Shown: piece after piece, positions 10,207-18,350 of the stretch
How positions within the stretch are numbered: position 1 is the stretch's first letter
Layout: each line of letters opens with the position of its first letter
Origin: Prorocentrum cordatum
Taxonomy: Eukaryota; Sar; Dinophyceae; Prorocentrales; Prorocentraceae
NCBI GenBank assembly: GCA_963575745.1
Contig: CAUYUJ010019882.1
Span: forward strand, 277,501-305,000
DNA: 27,500 bases
Direction of reading: 5' to 3'
Program-made: the position numbers and the translations under genes
Notes under the pieces: model-generated
The model's database searches: none
Told to the model about the DNA's origin: nothing
The model's input: only the letters and a program-made list of their open reading frames with translations

Positions 10207-10242
10207 GATAGAGAGAGAGAGAGAGAGAGAGAAAAAAAAAAA
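10207..10242 (+). repeat. (GA)n microsatellite followed by poly-A
   Basis: A pure GA run of about 24 bases passes into ten or more A residues. On the minus strand this reads poly-T then CT repeat, directly downstream of the SINE-like promoter boxes. Confidence 0.95.
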
Positions 10243-10320
10243 CATACGATGGCGGGAAAAGGATTGAAACCCAAAACCTTTGACGCATGGGCACACTGAG
10301 CCGTCGGAAGCGGCCAAAAA
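10210..10320 (-). mobile_element. Possible tRNA-derived SINE
   Basis: Read on the minus strand, GGCTCAGTGTGC (10302-10291) resembles an RNA polymerase III A box, and GGTTTCAATCC (10271-10261) resembles a B box (consensus GGTTCGANTCC, two mismatches). They lie about 31 bases apart start to start, shorter than the usual A-B distance in a tRNA. A T-run and CT repeat follow downstream. This arrangement is typical of a decayed tRNA-derived SINE with a simple-sequence tail. It is not a functional tRNA, because no acceptor stem or full anticodon arm can be folded. One copy in one window cannot prove a SINE family. Confidence 0.35.
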
Positions 10321-10565
10321 AAATCTCCGACGAAAGGGACTCGGGGACCCACCTCCGCTCCAACCCCTGCCTCCGCGCTCCGCCTGGCGGCAGGCCGGAT
10401 CGAGCCACGACCCTGGCCAACCCCGACCCACAGTGCTGGGGGCAGGCTGAGCAGTCGAAACCAGCGGTTCCGCTCACATGCCCGAGCTCCCCCCCAGGCC
10501 CAGCAGGATCTGCAGGAGGGAGGGAGAGGGAGGGAGAAAGGAGGAAGTGGGGCGGGAAGAGGCCC
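10321..10565. other. Purine-rich intergenic sequence
   Basis: Contains a GGGAGGGAGAGGGAGGGAG run near 10515-10537 and no recognisable gene. The guanine blocks could in principle form a quadruplex on the plus strand; this is inference from composition only. Confidence 0.4.
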
Positions 10566-10631
10566 GAGGAGGAGGAGGAGGAGGAGGAGGAATAGGAGCA
10601 TCCCAGCATAGAGGAGGAATAGGAGGAGGAA
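10566..10631 (+). repeat. GGA tract, interrupted
   Basis: Two GGA runs (10566-10590 and about 10613-10631) are separated by a short unique segment. Confidence 0.9.
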
Positions 10632-10659
10632 GAGGCGAAGCCGAAGACGCATAATAACA

Positions 10660-10990
10660 GGGCGCACACGAATGGTACAGTGATAACACTACGAATGATA
10701 AACATACGAATGGTATGAACAGTAACCTGACAATAGAAAATACATAACATAAACGACATACGAATTAAGCATAAGCATATAAGTAACAACTCCTCCTCCT
10801 CCTCCTCCTCCTCCTCCTCCTCACCATCACCACCATCAGCAACGACGACGCCATTGTCGTGGTAAAAAACAAAACACTCAGCATAACCCTACTAATAGTA
10901 CTACGAACCCGTACAAAAGTAATGACACGCATCATGCTACTAGTAGAGAATAGGAAAGATGAGGATACTTGAAAGAGGAAGCATCAGCAT
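10660..10990. other. AT-rich island with a CTC tract
   Basis: Composition drops sharply to AT-rich between GC-rich neighbours. The word ACGAAT recurs at short intervals (for example within CTACGAATGATAAACATACG), and a CTC run of 32 bases sits at 10791-10822. No gene is seen. Confidence 0.6.
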
Positions 10991-11727
10991 ACTACCAAGA
11001 AGAATAATGATAACAACAATAAGAAGAGGGAGCGGACTCTGCATTTCGTGTGGTCTGCCCCGATCAAGCGCACCTGCGCGCAAAAGCGCCCTACCTCGAG
11101 CGATCGACGAACGCGTGCGTCGAGGTCGAGGTCGAGGTCGAGGTCGAGGGAGGAGGATCGCACGCCACTGAGGGAGAGGCCCGACGGTCCAGCCGACAAC
11201 CTCAAATGGGGCGGCCCTTCGGAGAGGACCTCTCCACCTCGACGGTGCGGCCTTGAGCCAACCGCACCGCGGGCCAGCGAGAGGGTCCCCGCCGAGAAAC
11301 AAAACTCGCCGTCCGAATCAAGGTCGGGCAGGTCGTCCTGCCTCGAGGGAGGAGGAGGAGGAGGAGGAGGAGGAGGAAAAGAAGGAGGGGGCGGACAAAC
11401 ATCACTTTTTCCGACGGAGGTAAGCCTCCACATCTGATCAGAGGACCGCCGTCTCCTGCGAGGCGGTCGCCAGACATCAATGGCCATCACGGGCGAGAAG
11501 GAGGAGGGAGGTGGGGGAGGAGAGGCCAATCGGTCACCCATATACGAGGCAAAGGCACCGAAGCACATCCCAGAAGGGAAGAAAGAGAGAGGGAGGGAGA
11601 GGAGGACCCGCCGCAGTGAATGGGGGAAAGACCACATGCTCAGCCCTAGCCCTACACTGAAGGCCGCAAAACAGTAGTGGCCGATAACCAGAATGATGGC
11701 CAGGACGAAGAGGAGCATGGTCGACAC
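10984..11727 (-). CDS. Candidate ORF with hydrophobic N-terminus; unrecognised, doubtful
   Basis: This 247-codon minus-strand frame starts MSTMLLFVLAIILVIGHYCF, a strongly hydrophobic stretch that could be a signal anchor or transmembrane segment. A second hydrophobic run (SLFLLLLSLFFLVVC) ends the protein. Between them lie proline runs from a GGA tract, an acidic DDLPDLDSDGEF, and a DL dipeptide run from the GAGGTC repeat. I recognise no domain. Against a real gene: much of the frame is built from simple repeats that are open on both strands, the opposite strand is also open as an RS-dipeptide frame (11048-11437), and no splice or promoter signal is convincing. It is listed because the N-terminal segment is not repeat-derived. 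Confidence 0.2.
   Translation of the reverse strand: MSTMLLFVLAIILVIGHYCFAAFSVGLGLSMWSFPHSLRRVLLSLPLSFFPSGMCFGAFASYMGDRLASPPPPPSSFSPVMAIDVWRPPRRRRRSSDQMWRLTSVGKSDVCPPPPSFPPPPPPPPPPSRQDDLPDLDSDGEFCFSAGTLSLARGAVGSRPHRRGGEVLSEGPPHLRLSAGPSGLSLSGVRSSSLDLDLDLDLDARVRRSLEVGRFCAQVRLIGADHTKCRVRSLFLLLLSLFFLVVC
11121..11146 (+). repeat. (CGAGGT)4 hexanucleotide repeat
   Basis: Four to five tandem CGAGGT units. They encode alternating Arg-Ser on the plus strand and Asp-Leu on the minus strand. Confidence 0.9.
11348..11377 (+). repeat. GGA tract
   Basis: Ten perfect GGA/AGG triplets, the third such tract in this part of the window. Confidence 0.95.
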
Positions 11728-11879
11728 ACGAACCCGTAAAGGAATCTAAAACTGCGAGGCATGGAAACGTTCCCGAGCACCTCAACTGGGCGGTGGGCAG
11801 TGGCAACGCTAAAGATTTCAATGGTGATGACACTGTGCCAGCGGCCGTGTCGTGCTGCTCTGCGCTGTGCCGCGCCACA

Positions 11880-12145
11880 CAGTGGCGTACCAGGGGACGC
11901 GCCACCGAAGGTGCCCGTGGACGTGCCAGGGGACGCACCAGCGCGCCGCGCGACGTGCCAGGGGGGCGCGCCGCGCTATGGGCCAGGCCAACGCACGCGG
12001 AACGTGACGCGGGGACGCGCCACGGAACGTGCCAGCGGACGTGCCAGGGGACGTACCCGGGGACGTGCCATGGGGACGTGCCATGGGGTGCGCCGCGCGA
12101 CGTGCCCAGGGGAGGCGCCCGGGAACGTGCCAGGGAACGTGCCCG
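11880..12145 (+). repeat. 12-nt GACGTGCCAGGG degenerate array
   Basis: Words such as GACGTGCCAGGGGACG recur with spacings near 12 bases and many variants. In one plus-strand frame this gives Val-Pro-Gly-Asp repeats (2029 bases into this part of the window, from 12029). Several frames stay open, and no unique protein sequence frames the array. Confidence 0.75.
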
Positions 12146-12164
12146 AGTGTCACGGTCCCAAACA

Positions 12165-12450
12165 AATTGCGCTGCGTCCGCGCTCTCAGGGCTACGACCC
12201 TTTTCTGTGAATTACGCTAGTTCGCAGTCCCAGTGCTGCGCTTCTTCTTAAGTTAGAAGGAGTCACGCTCCCTGGGCCATGATCCCTCGTAAATTTGGCT
12301 GCGTCCGCGCTCCCAGGGCCGCGATCCTTGCACATTACACTGGATGTGCGCTCCCAGGGCCACCATCAATCGTAAATTGCGCTGCGTCCGCGCTCCCAGG
12401 GCCGCGATCCCTCATGAATTGCGCTGCGTCCGCGCTCCCATGGCCAAGAA
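12165..12450 (+). repeat. 42-bp repeat family, locus 1 (seven units)
   Basis: The landmark TCCCAGGGCC or a variant occurs at 12184, 12228, 12269, 12311, 12352, 12394 and 12436, that is every 41-44 bases. The unit also carries GCGATCCCTCGTAAATT and GCTGCGTCCGCGC. The same unit recurs near 19.6 and 22.2 kb. Confidence 0.85.
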
Positions 12451-12665
12451 GCGCTCCGCGGAGGTTGCCCAAAAGAGACCCCCCGAAGTGCCCAGGAAGG
12501 CTCCGAGCAGAAAGGTACTCTAAGCCGCTTGAAGCGAAAAGCTCTTATGCCCCAGCGCCTTACTTTGCTTTGAGGCAGGAGAACTGATATGGCAGCCGAC
12601 GCGGCTCTCTACTTGTTTCTCCTTCTCGGGGCTCTCTACTTGTTTCTTCTTCTTTTTCTTTCATG

Positions 12666-12935
12666 GTCCCAAGAAGGCCCCTTAGCTTCCCAAGAGGGCC
12701 CGAAGAGGGGGCTCCAAGAAAATCCCCAAGAGGCTTCCAAAGACTCCCAAGCGGTCTCAAAGAGGCCCTCAAGAGGCCTCACTCCCCCCACCCAAGAGGC
12801 AGTCAAGACGCTCAAAGAGGCTCCCGGGACTGCCAAGAGACGCCGAAGACGCCCCAAGAGGCCTCCAAGAAGCGACCAAGAGGGGCCCCTAAGGGCCCCA
12901 AGAGGCGATCTTGACGGTCCCAGAGGAGGAGGAGG
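12666..12935 (+). repeat. CCAAGAGG-type array 2a
   Basis: CCCAAGAGG, CTCCAAGAA and related words recur every 9-13 bases. The array ends at GGAGGAGGAGG before the block B copy. Confidence 0.8.
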
Positions 12936-12936
12936 C

Positions 12937-13125
12937 TAAAATCCCACCAGCCCTTTAGGTCGTGAGTGGTTTTGATACCCCCTCTTCCAACCTCCTTCTT
13001 CCAACCTCCTTCTTCCTCTTCGGTACCCGCTCCCCCTGGACCTGGACGGGGCTTTTCGCGAGCGGTCAGAGCGTCCGAGATGGCCCAAGATTGCTCCAAG
13101 AAGGCCCAAAGAGCAAAAAGATGGC
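12937..13125. repeat. Dispersed repeat block B, copy 2
   Basis: AATCCCACCAGCCCTTTAGG opens the block, followed by two TTCCAACCTCCTTC units, CCCCTGGACCTGGACG and CGTCCGAGATGGCCCAAGA. It is colinear with 5437-5625. Confidence 0.65.
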
Positions 13126-13725
13126 CTCGAAGACCGCTGAAGATAGCCCAACACGGCCAAAGATAGCTTGCAACAGACCTCCAAGAGGCTTCAAGATCCC
13201 TCCAAGACGATTCTAAGTGGCCAAAGGGCCTCCCGAGGACGCCCTGGAGAGGTCAACTGCCGCCCAGAACCTAACAGAAATCGATGTTCTGTTGTGCCTT
13301 CTCGCCCCTTCGTTTCCGATGGGCTTCTGAAGCCTCGAGATGCCGACCAGCGATAACTGGGGGAGCTGTGGTCCATACCCCCCCGGGGGAACCCATCGCA
13401 TCGACGATCTCTCGAGAGGGGTGTCGAAATCGATGGGTCCCCCAGGGGGGTGGCTGGCCTGAGATGGCTCCGGGATCGGCCCAGGGATCCCCGAGAGGGG
13501 TCCAAGAGAGGCCCGAGACGGACCCAAGGGCGCCCCAGACCGCCCCAAGAGCGCCCCAAGAGAGCTCCGAGAGGCGACTTTTGAGGGCCTCGACGGGGGG
13601 CTCCAAATGGACGCCGCCTCTTTTGTTGGTCGATGGCTTCCAAGATGGCCCAAGGGAGGCCCATCCAAGATGGCTTCAAGAGCGCCCCGAGAGGCCTCCA
13701 AGAGGCCGAAACCCTTCTAAAGCCT
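13073..13725 (+). repeat. CCAAGAGG-type array 2b, containing a core and a palindrome
   Basis: Array words resume after block B. They are broken at 13264-13335 by the shared core (CCTTCTCGCCCCTTCGTTTC) and at 13377-13451 by a large palindrome. They then continue from about 13490 to 13725. Confidence 0.75.
13377..13451. repeat. 75-bp near-perfect palindrome
   Basis: The left arm ACCCCCCCGGGGGAACCCAT and the right arm (reverse-read ACCCCCCTGGGGGACCCAT) extend inward through ATCG...TCGAC and meet at the central palindrome CTCTCGAGAG (13409-13418). The symmetry centre of the arms coincides with that of the core. The arms differ by a few substitutions and one single-base gap. Confidence 0.8.
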
Positions 13726-13914
13726 CAATTCCCCGGCCCAACGGGCCAGAGGCGTGCTAAAATCTCCGGTAACTGGTAAACGATCTTTCTAGTTCGCGCG
13801 CGCGGGCCGGCCCCTGGAAGCCCCGGGACGATAAGTACCCCGGCAAGGGCCCGGCAAGATCCGCCCAAGGATGCCGGAACTCCCCGGGGCGGTTTTCTGG
13901 ACCCCCAGAGCGCT
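13726..13914. other. GC-rich spacer between arrays
   Basis: Unique-looking sequence with a CGCGCGCGCGGGCCGGCCCC segment. No gene or repeat family is recognised. Confidence 0.4.
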
Positions 13915-14640
13915 CTAAGACGGCCTCAAGAAGCCCTTAAGATGGTCAAAGATGGATACGAGTCGCCGACCGATCGGTCCATGATAGTCTCCAGACGGCC
14001 ACAGACGCCTCCAAGACGCCCAAAGAGGTCTCCAAGAAGAGTTATCCAGAGGGTTCCAGGAGGCACAGTTGATTAATCGATTCCCTTTTGGTTGTTGATA
14101 GATTTTGGCGTTCTCACCTGTTCGGCTTCCCGACGCTGAAAGACGGCCAAAGAAGAGGGCTCCAAGATGGTCCAAGAGGGCCTCAAGACGGCCCAAGAGG
14201 CCTCCAAGATGCCCCAAGATGGTCCCAGGACGGCTCCAAGAGGGGGGCCAGACGGTGAACCCGAACGGACATTTTAAGCCCTCGGCCCCCAAGAAGCGCC
14301 CAAGAGGCTCCAAGGAGCCCCCAAGAGACCCCAAAAGGCCCCCAGCGGTTCCCAAACGGCCGTAAGAGAACCCCAAAAGGCTGCCAAGAGGCCTCCAAGG
14401 CGCCAAAACGGCCCAAACGCCAGCGACGGCACATTACGGGCGGGCGGAACGAGCGAAGCGATTGAATCGAATCAATGATATTTGCTTTCTCGCCTTTTCG
14501 CTTCCGATCGGCTCTTGTGGGCTCAAGATGGCCCCAAGATGACCCCCAAAAATGTCCCAAGAGGGACCCAAGAGGGCCCCAAGACGGCTCCAAGAGCGCC
14601 CCAAGCGGGGCCCAAGAGGGGCCCAAGAAGCGATGTTCGG
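13915..14640 (+). repeat. CCAAGAGG-type array 3 with two cores
   Basis: Array words run from 13915 to 14030, 14140 to 14400 and 14520 to 14640. They are separated by a diverged core near 14094-14140 (GCGTTCTCACCTGTTCGGC) and a well-conserved core at 14465-14530 (TTTGCTTTCTCGCCTTTTCG). Confidence 0.8.
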
Positions 14641-14783
14641 TGCCCTGATGTAAGACGGAGATTATCCCGGCAAAGCAACCTAACATCGATGTGTAGGAGC
14701 ACATCTGGAAGCATTCCCCTTAAGATTCGGATGAGAATCCAGTTGTAGAATTCTGCTGTTCTCGCAGTCGTAGTCGCATTCGC

Positions 14784-16355
14784 GATGACAGTCGCAGTGG
14801 CAACGGCAGTCGCAGTCACAGCCTCAGCCTCAGCCTGCCTCAGCCTCAGCCTCAGCCTGCCTCAGCCTCAGCCTCAGCCTGCTTCAGCCTCAGCCTCAGT
14901 CTGCCTTCAGCCTCGGCCTCAGCCTCAGCCTGCCTCAGCCTCAGCCTGCATCAGCCTCAGCCTCAGCCTCAGCCTGCCTCAGCCTGCCTCAGCCTCAGCC
15001 TCAGCCTGCCTCAGCCTCAGCCTCAGCCTGCTTCAGCCTCAGCCTCAGTCTGCCTTCAGCCTCGGCCTCAGCCTCAGCCTGCCTCAGCCTCAGCCTGCAT
15101 CAGCCTCAGCCTCAGCCTCAGCCTGCCTCAGCATCAGCCTGCCTCAGCCTCAGCCTCAGCCTGCCTCAGCCTCAGCCTGCTTCAGCCTCAGCCTCAGTCT
15201 GCCTTCAGCCTCGGCCTCAGCCTCAGCCTGCCTCAGCCTCAGCCTGCATCAGCCTCAGCCTCAGCCTCAGCCTGCCTCAGCCTGCCTCAGCCTCAGCCTC
15301 AGCCTGCCTCAGCCTCAGCCTCAGCCTGCAGCCTCAGCCTCAGCCTGCATCAGCCTCAGCCTCAGCCTCAGCCTGCCTCAGCATCAGCCTGCCTCAGCCT
15401 CAGCCTCAGCCTGCCTCAGCCTCAGCCTCAGCCTGCTTCAGCCTCAGCCTCAGTCTGCCTTCAGCCTCGGCCTCAGCCTCAGCCTGCCTCAGCCTCAGCC
15501 TGCATCAGCCTCAGCCTCAGCCTCAGCCTGCCTCAGCCTCAGCCTGCCTCAGCCTCAGCCTCAGCCTGCCTTCAGCCTCAGCTGCTTCAGCCTCAGCCTC
15601 AGTCTGCCTTCAGCCTCGGCCTCAGCCTCAGCCTGCCTCAGCCTCAGCCTGCATCAGCCTCAGCCTCAGCCTCAGCCTGCCTCAGCATCAGCAGCCTCAG
15701 CATCAGCCTGCCTCAGCCTCAGCCTCAGCCTGCCTCTGCCTCAGCCTCAGCCTGCTTCAGCCTCAGCCTCAGTCTGCCTTCAGCCTCGGCCTCAGCCTCA
15801 GCCTGCCTCAGCCTCAGCCTGCATCAGCCTCAGCCTCAGCCTCAGCCTGCATCAGCATCAGCCTGCCTCAGCCTCAGCCTCAGCCTGCCTCAGCCTCAGC
15901 CTCAGCCTGCTTCAGCCTCAGCCTCAGTCTGCCTTCAGCCTCGGCCTCCGCCTCAGCCTGCCTCAGCCTCAGCCTGCATCAGCCTCAGCCTCAGCCTCAG
16001 CCTGCCTCAGCCTCAGCCTGCCTCAGCATCAGCCTGCCTCAGCCTCAGCCTCAGCCTGCCTCAGCCTCAGCCTCAGCCTCAGCCTCAGCCTGCTTCAGCC
16101 AAAGCCTCAGTCTGCCTTGAGCCTTGGCCTCAGCCTCAGCCTCAGCCTGCCTCAGCCTCAGCCTGCATCAGCCTCAGCCTCAGCCTCAGCCTGCCTCAGC
16201 ATCAGCCTGCCTCAGCCTCAGCCTCAGCCTGCCTCAGCCTCAGCCTCAGCCTGCTTCAGCCTCAGCCTCAGTCTGCCTTCAGCCTCGGCCTCAGCCTCAG
16301 CCTGCCTCAGCCTCAGCCTGCCTCAGCCTCAGCCTCAGCCTCAGCCTGCCTCAGC
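14784..16355 (+). repeat. CCTCAG hexanucleotide array with a 149-bp higher-order unit
   Basis: About 1.55 kb of CCTCAG with CTG/CAT variants. The landmark TCTGCCTTCAGCCTCGGCC or a variant occurs at 14900, 15049, 15198, 15454, 15603, 15773, 15928, 16111 and 16272, with intervals 149, 149, 256, 149, 170, 155, 183 and 161. The hexamer has no stop in any plus-strand frame, giving a 679-codon open frame of SL, PQ and AS dipeptides. Because 149 is not a multiple of three, the landmark falls in a different frame in successive units, which argues against protein-level selection. Confidence 0.95.
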
Positions 16356-16705
16356 ATTCAAAATGTGGCCCGGGAATGGAGTTCTGGGAACTCGAAGAAC
16401 ACGAAGTGGCCTACAGTTGGCTCCGGGCATTCAAAATCATGCCCAGGAATGGAGTTCTGGGAACTCGAAGAGCACGAAGTGGCCTACAGTTGGCTCCGGG
16501 CATCCAAAATGTGGCCCGGGAATGGAGTTCTGGGAAATCGAAGAGCACGAAGTGGCCTACAGTTGGCTCCGGGCATCCAAAATGTGGCCCGGGAATGGAG
16601 TTCTGGGAAATCGAAGAGCACGAAGTGGCCTACAGTTGGCTCCGGGCATCCAAAATGTGGCCCGGGAATGGAGTTCTGGGAAATCGAAAAGCACGAAGTG
16701 TGTGA
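16356..16705 (+). repeat. 73-bp tandem repeat, about five copies
   Basis: GGAATGGAGTTCTGGGAA begins at 16373, 16446, 16519, 16592 and 16665, exactly 73 bases apart. Copies 3 to 5 are almost identical, and copies 1 and 2 differ at a few sites (AACTCG for AATCG, CCAGG for CCCGG). The array abuts the CCTCAG array without a spacer. Confidence 0.95.
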
Positions 16706-16900
16706 CTGTATGCGAAAAACGATCCCCCCCGGCAAACCCCAACGGCCCCCCAACTGCCACCCAACTGCCCCCAACGGCTGCCCAGACCCCCCTGTGGAGT
16801 AATGTTGAAGTAATGGTGAAGTAATGTGCTGCTCTCTTTTTAGCCTATTAGAAACCTATCAGTCTTCGCTGTTAGGTAAAAAGTGCCTTCCCTTCTTTCA
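16706..16900. other. Spacer with a C-rich run
   Basis: Contains CCCCAACGGCCCCCCAACTG and a short duplication GAAGTAATG (about 16806-16824). No gene is recognised. Confidence 0.4.
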
Positions 16901-17075
16901 TCGATGACCTCGAAGATGGCTCCAAGATGACCCAAGAGGGCCCAGGAGGTGCCCAAGAAGGCTCCAAGACGGCCCCAAGGGCGCTCCAAGAAGGCCCAGG
17001 AGCGCCCCAAGAACGCGCCAAGAGGGCCAGAAGGGCTTCACTTTAAGGCCCACAGAAACTTCCAAGAGGCTCCAA
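16901..17075 (+). repeat. CCAAGAGG-type array 4
   Basis: CTCCAAGATGACCCAAGAGG and similar words recur every 10-13 bases. No core is seen in this copy. Confidence 0.75.
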
Positions 17076-17224
17076 TCGCCAAATACGTCGTCGTCAACGT
17101 TATCGCCATCGACGTCGTTGTCGTCGTCTTCGTGGTCGTCCGTTCTGGATGCTGTTAGCATGCGGAATTTCTCCGACCTCCTTCTGCAATGTGTTGCCAC
17201 AGCCTGCTAACGGCAAAACTGAAC

Positions 17225-18350
17225 AAAAACCTTTTCTTCTACTCATGGTCGTTGGCGCCGTGGGCTTCAGACCCTCCCTGGACATCCCCAAACCGCTCTC
17301 GCCTCGCACGCGGAATCCAAAGCTGAAGCTAGAACGGCAAAGCTGAACTGCAAAACAACAGCTCCAATGGAAAACAACTGAAATGCAACACACAATGCAA
17401 TTCTGAGCATGGTCGTCGGCGCCGTGGGCTTCACAGACCCTCCCTGGACCTCCACAAACCGCTCTCACCTCGCACGCGGAACGGCAAAGCTGCAATGCAA
17501 CAAAAAACTGCAATGCGAAAAAAACTGCAATGCAAACAACTACGGTAATTCTTATCATGGTCGTCGGCGCAGTGGGTTTCAGACCCTCCCTGGACCTCCC
17601 CAAACCGCTCTCGCCTCGCACGCAGAATCCAAAGCTGAAGCTAGAATGGCACAGCTGCAATGCAACAAAAACTGCAATGCGAAACAAACATGCGATGCAA
17701 AAAAACTTCAAGTCTGATAATGGTCGTTCGCGCAATGGTCATTCAGACCTTCTATCGACCGCCCCAAACCGCTCTCGCCTCGCACGCGGAATCCAACGCT
17801 GAAGCTAGAACGGCAAAACTGCAATGCAAACAAACATTGCTATGCAAAAAAACTGCAATGCGACACACTGTGATTCTGATCATGGTCCTTGGCGCCGTGG
17901 GCTCCAGACCCTCCCTGGACATCCCCAAACCACTCTCGCCTCGCACGCAGAATCCAAAGCTGAAGCTAGAATTGGCAAAGCTGCAATGCAAAAACAACAG
18001 CAGTGCAAAAAAAAAACTGCAATGCAAACAACAGCTGTACTTCTGATCATGGTCGTCGGCGCAGTGGGCTTCAGACCCTCCCTGGACCTCCCCAAACCGC
18101 TCTCGCCTCGCACGCAGAATCCAAAGCTGAAGCTAGAATTGGCAAAACTGCAATGCAATGCACAAAAAAACTGCAATGCGAAACAACCATGCGATGCAAA
18201 AAAACTGTGAGTCAGATAATGGTCTTAGGCGCAGTGGTCATTCAGACCTTCCTCCGACCTCCCCAAACCGCTCTCGCCTCGCACGCGGAATCCAACGCTA
18301 AAGCTAGAACGGCAAAGCTGCAATGCAACAAAAAAACTGCAATGCGAAGA
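17225..18350 (+). repeat. ~165-bp tandem repeat family, about seven units
   Basis: The landmark ACCCTCCCTGGAC or a variant lies at 17271, 17437, 17583, 17748, 17908, 18075 and 18246 (intervals 146-171). Each unit carries ATGGTCGTCGGCGC, CCTCGCACGCGGAATCCAAA, GCTGAAGCTAGAA and an A-rich tail built from CTGCAATGC words. Units 4 and 7 share an alternative version of the landmark (CAGACCTTC followed by CGACC), suggesting a two-type higher-order pattern. Confidence 0.9.

Noticed and set aside
9203-10789. 528-codon minus-strand ORF, with overlapping 374- and 339-codon frames
   Set aside because: Built on GGA/CTC, GA and GGGA tracts that are open in several frames on both strands. No domain is recognisable outside them.
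11048-11437. RS-domain splicing-factor-like ORF on the plus strand
   Set aside because: The RS dipeptides come only from the CGAGGT repeat, there is no RNA-recognition domain, and the opposite strand is equally open.
14785-16824. 679-codon plus-strand ORF rich in SL, PQ and AS dipeptides
   Set aside because: It is a product of the stop-free CCTCAG hexamer. The 149-bp higher-order unit and the 73-bp unit both shift the reading frame between copies, and no unique protein sequence or domain is present.
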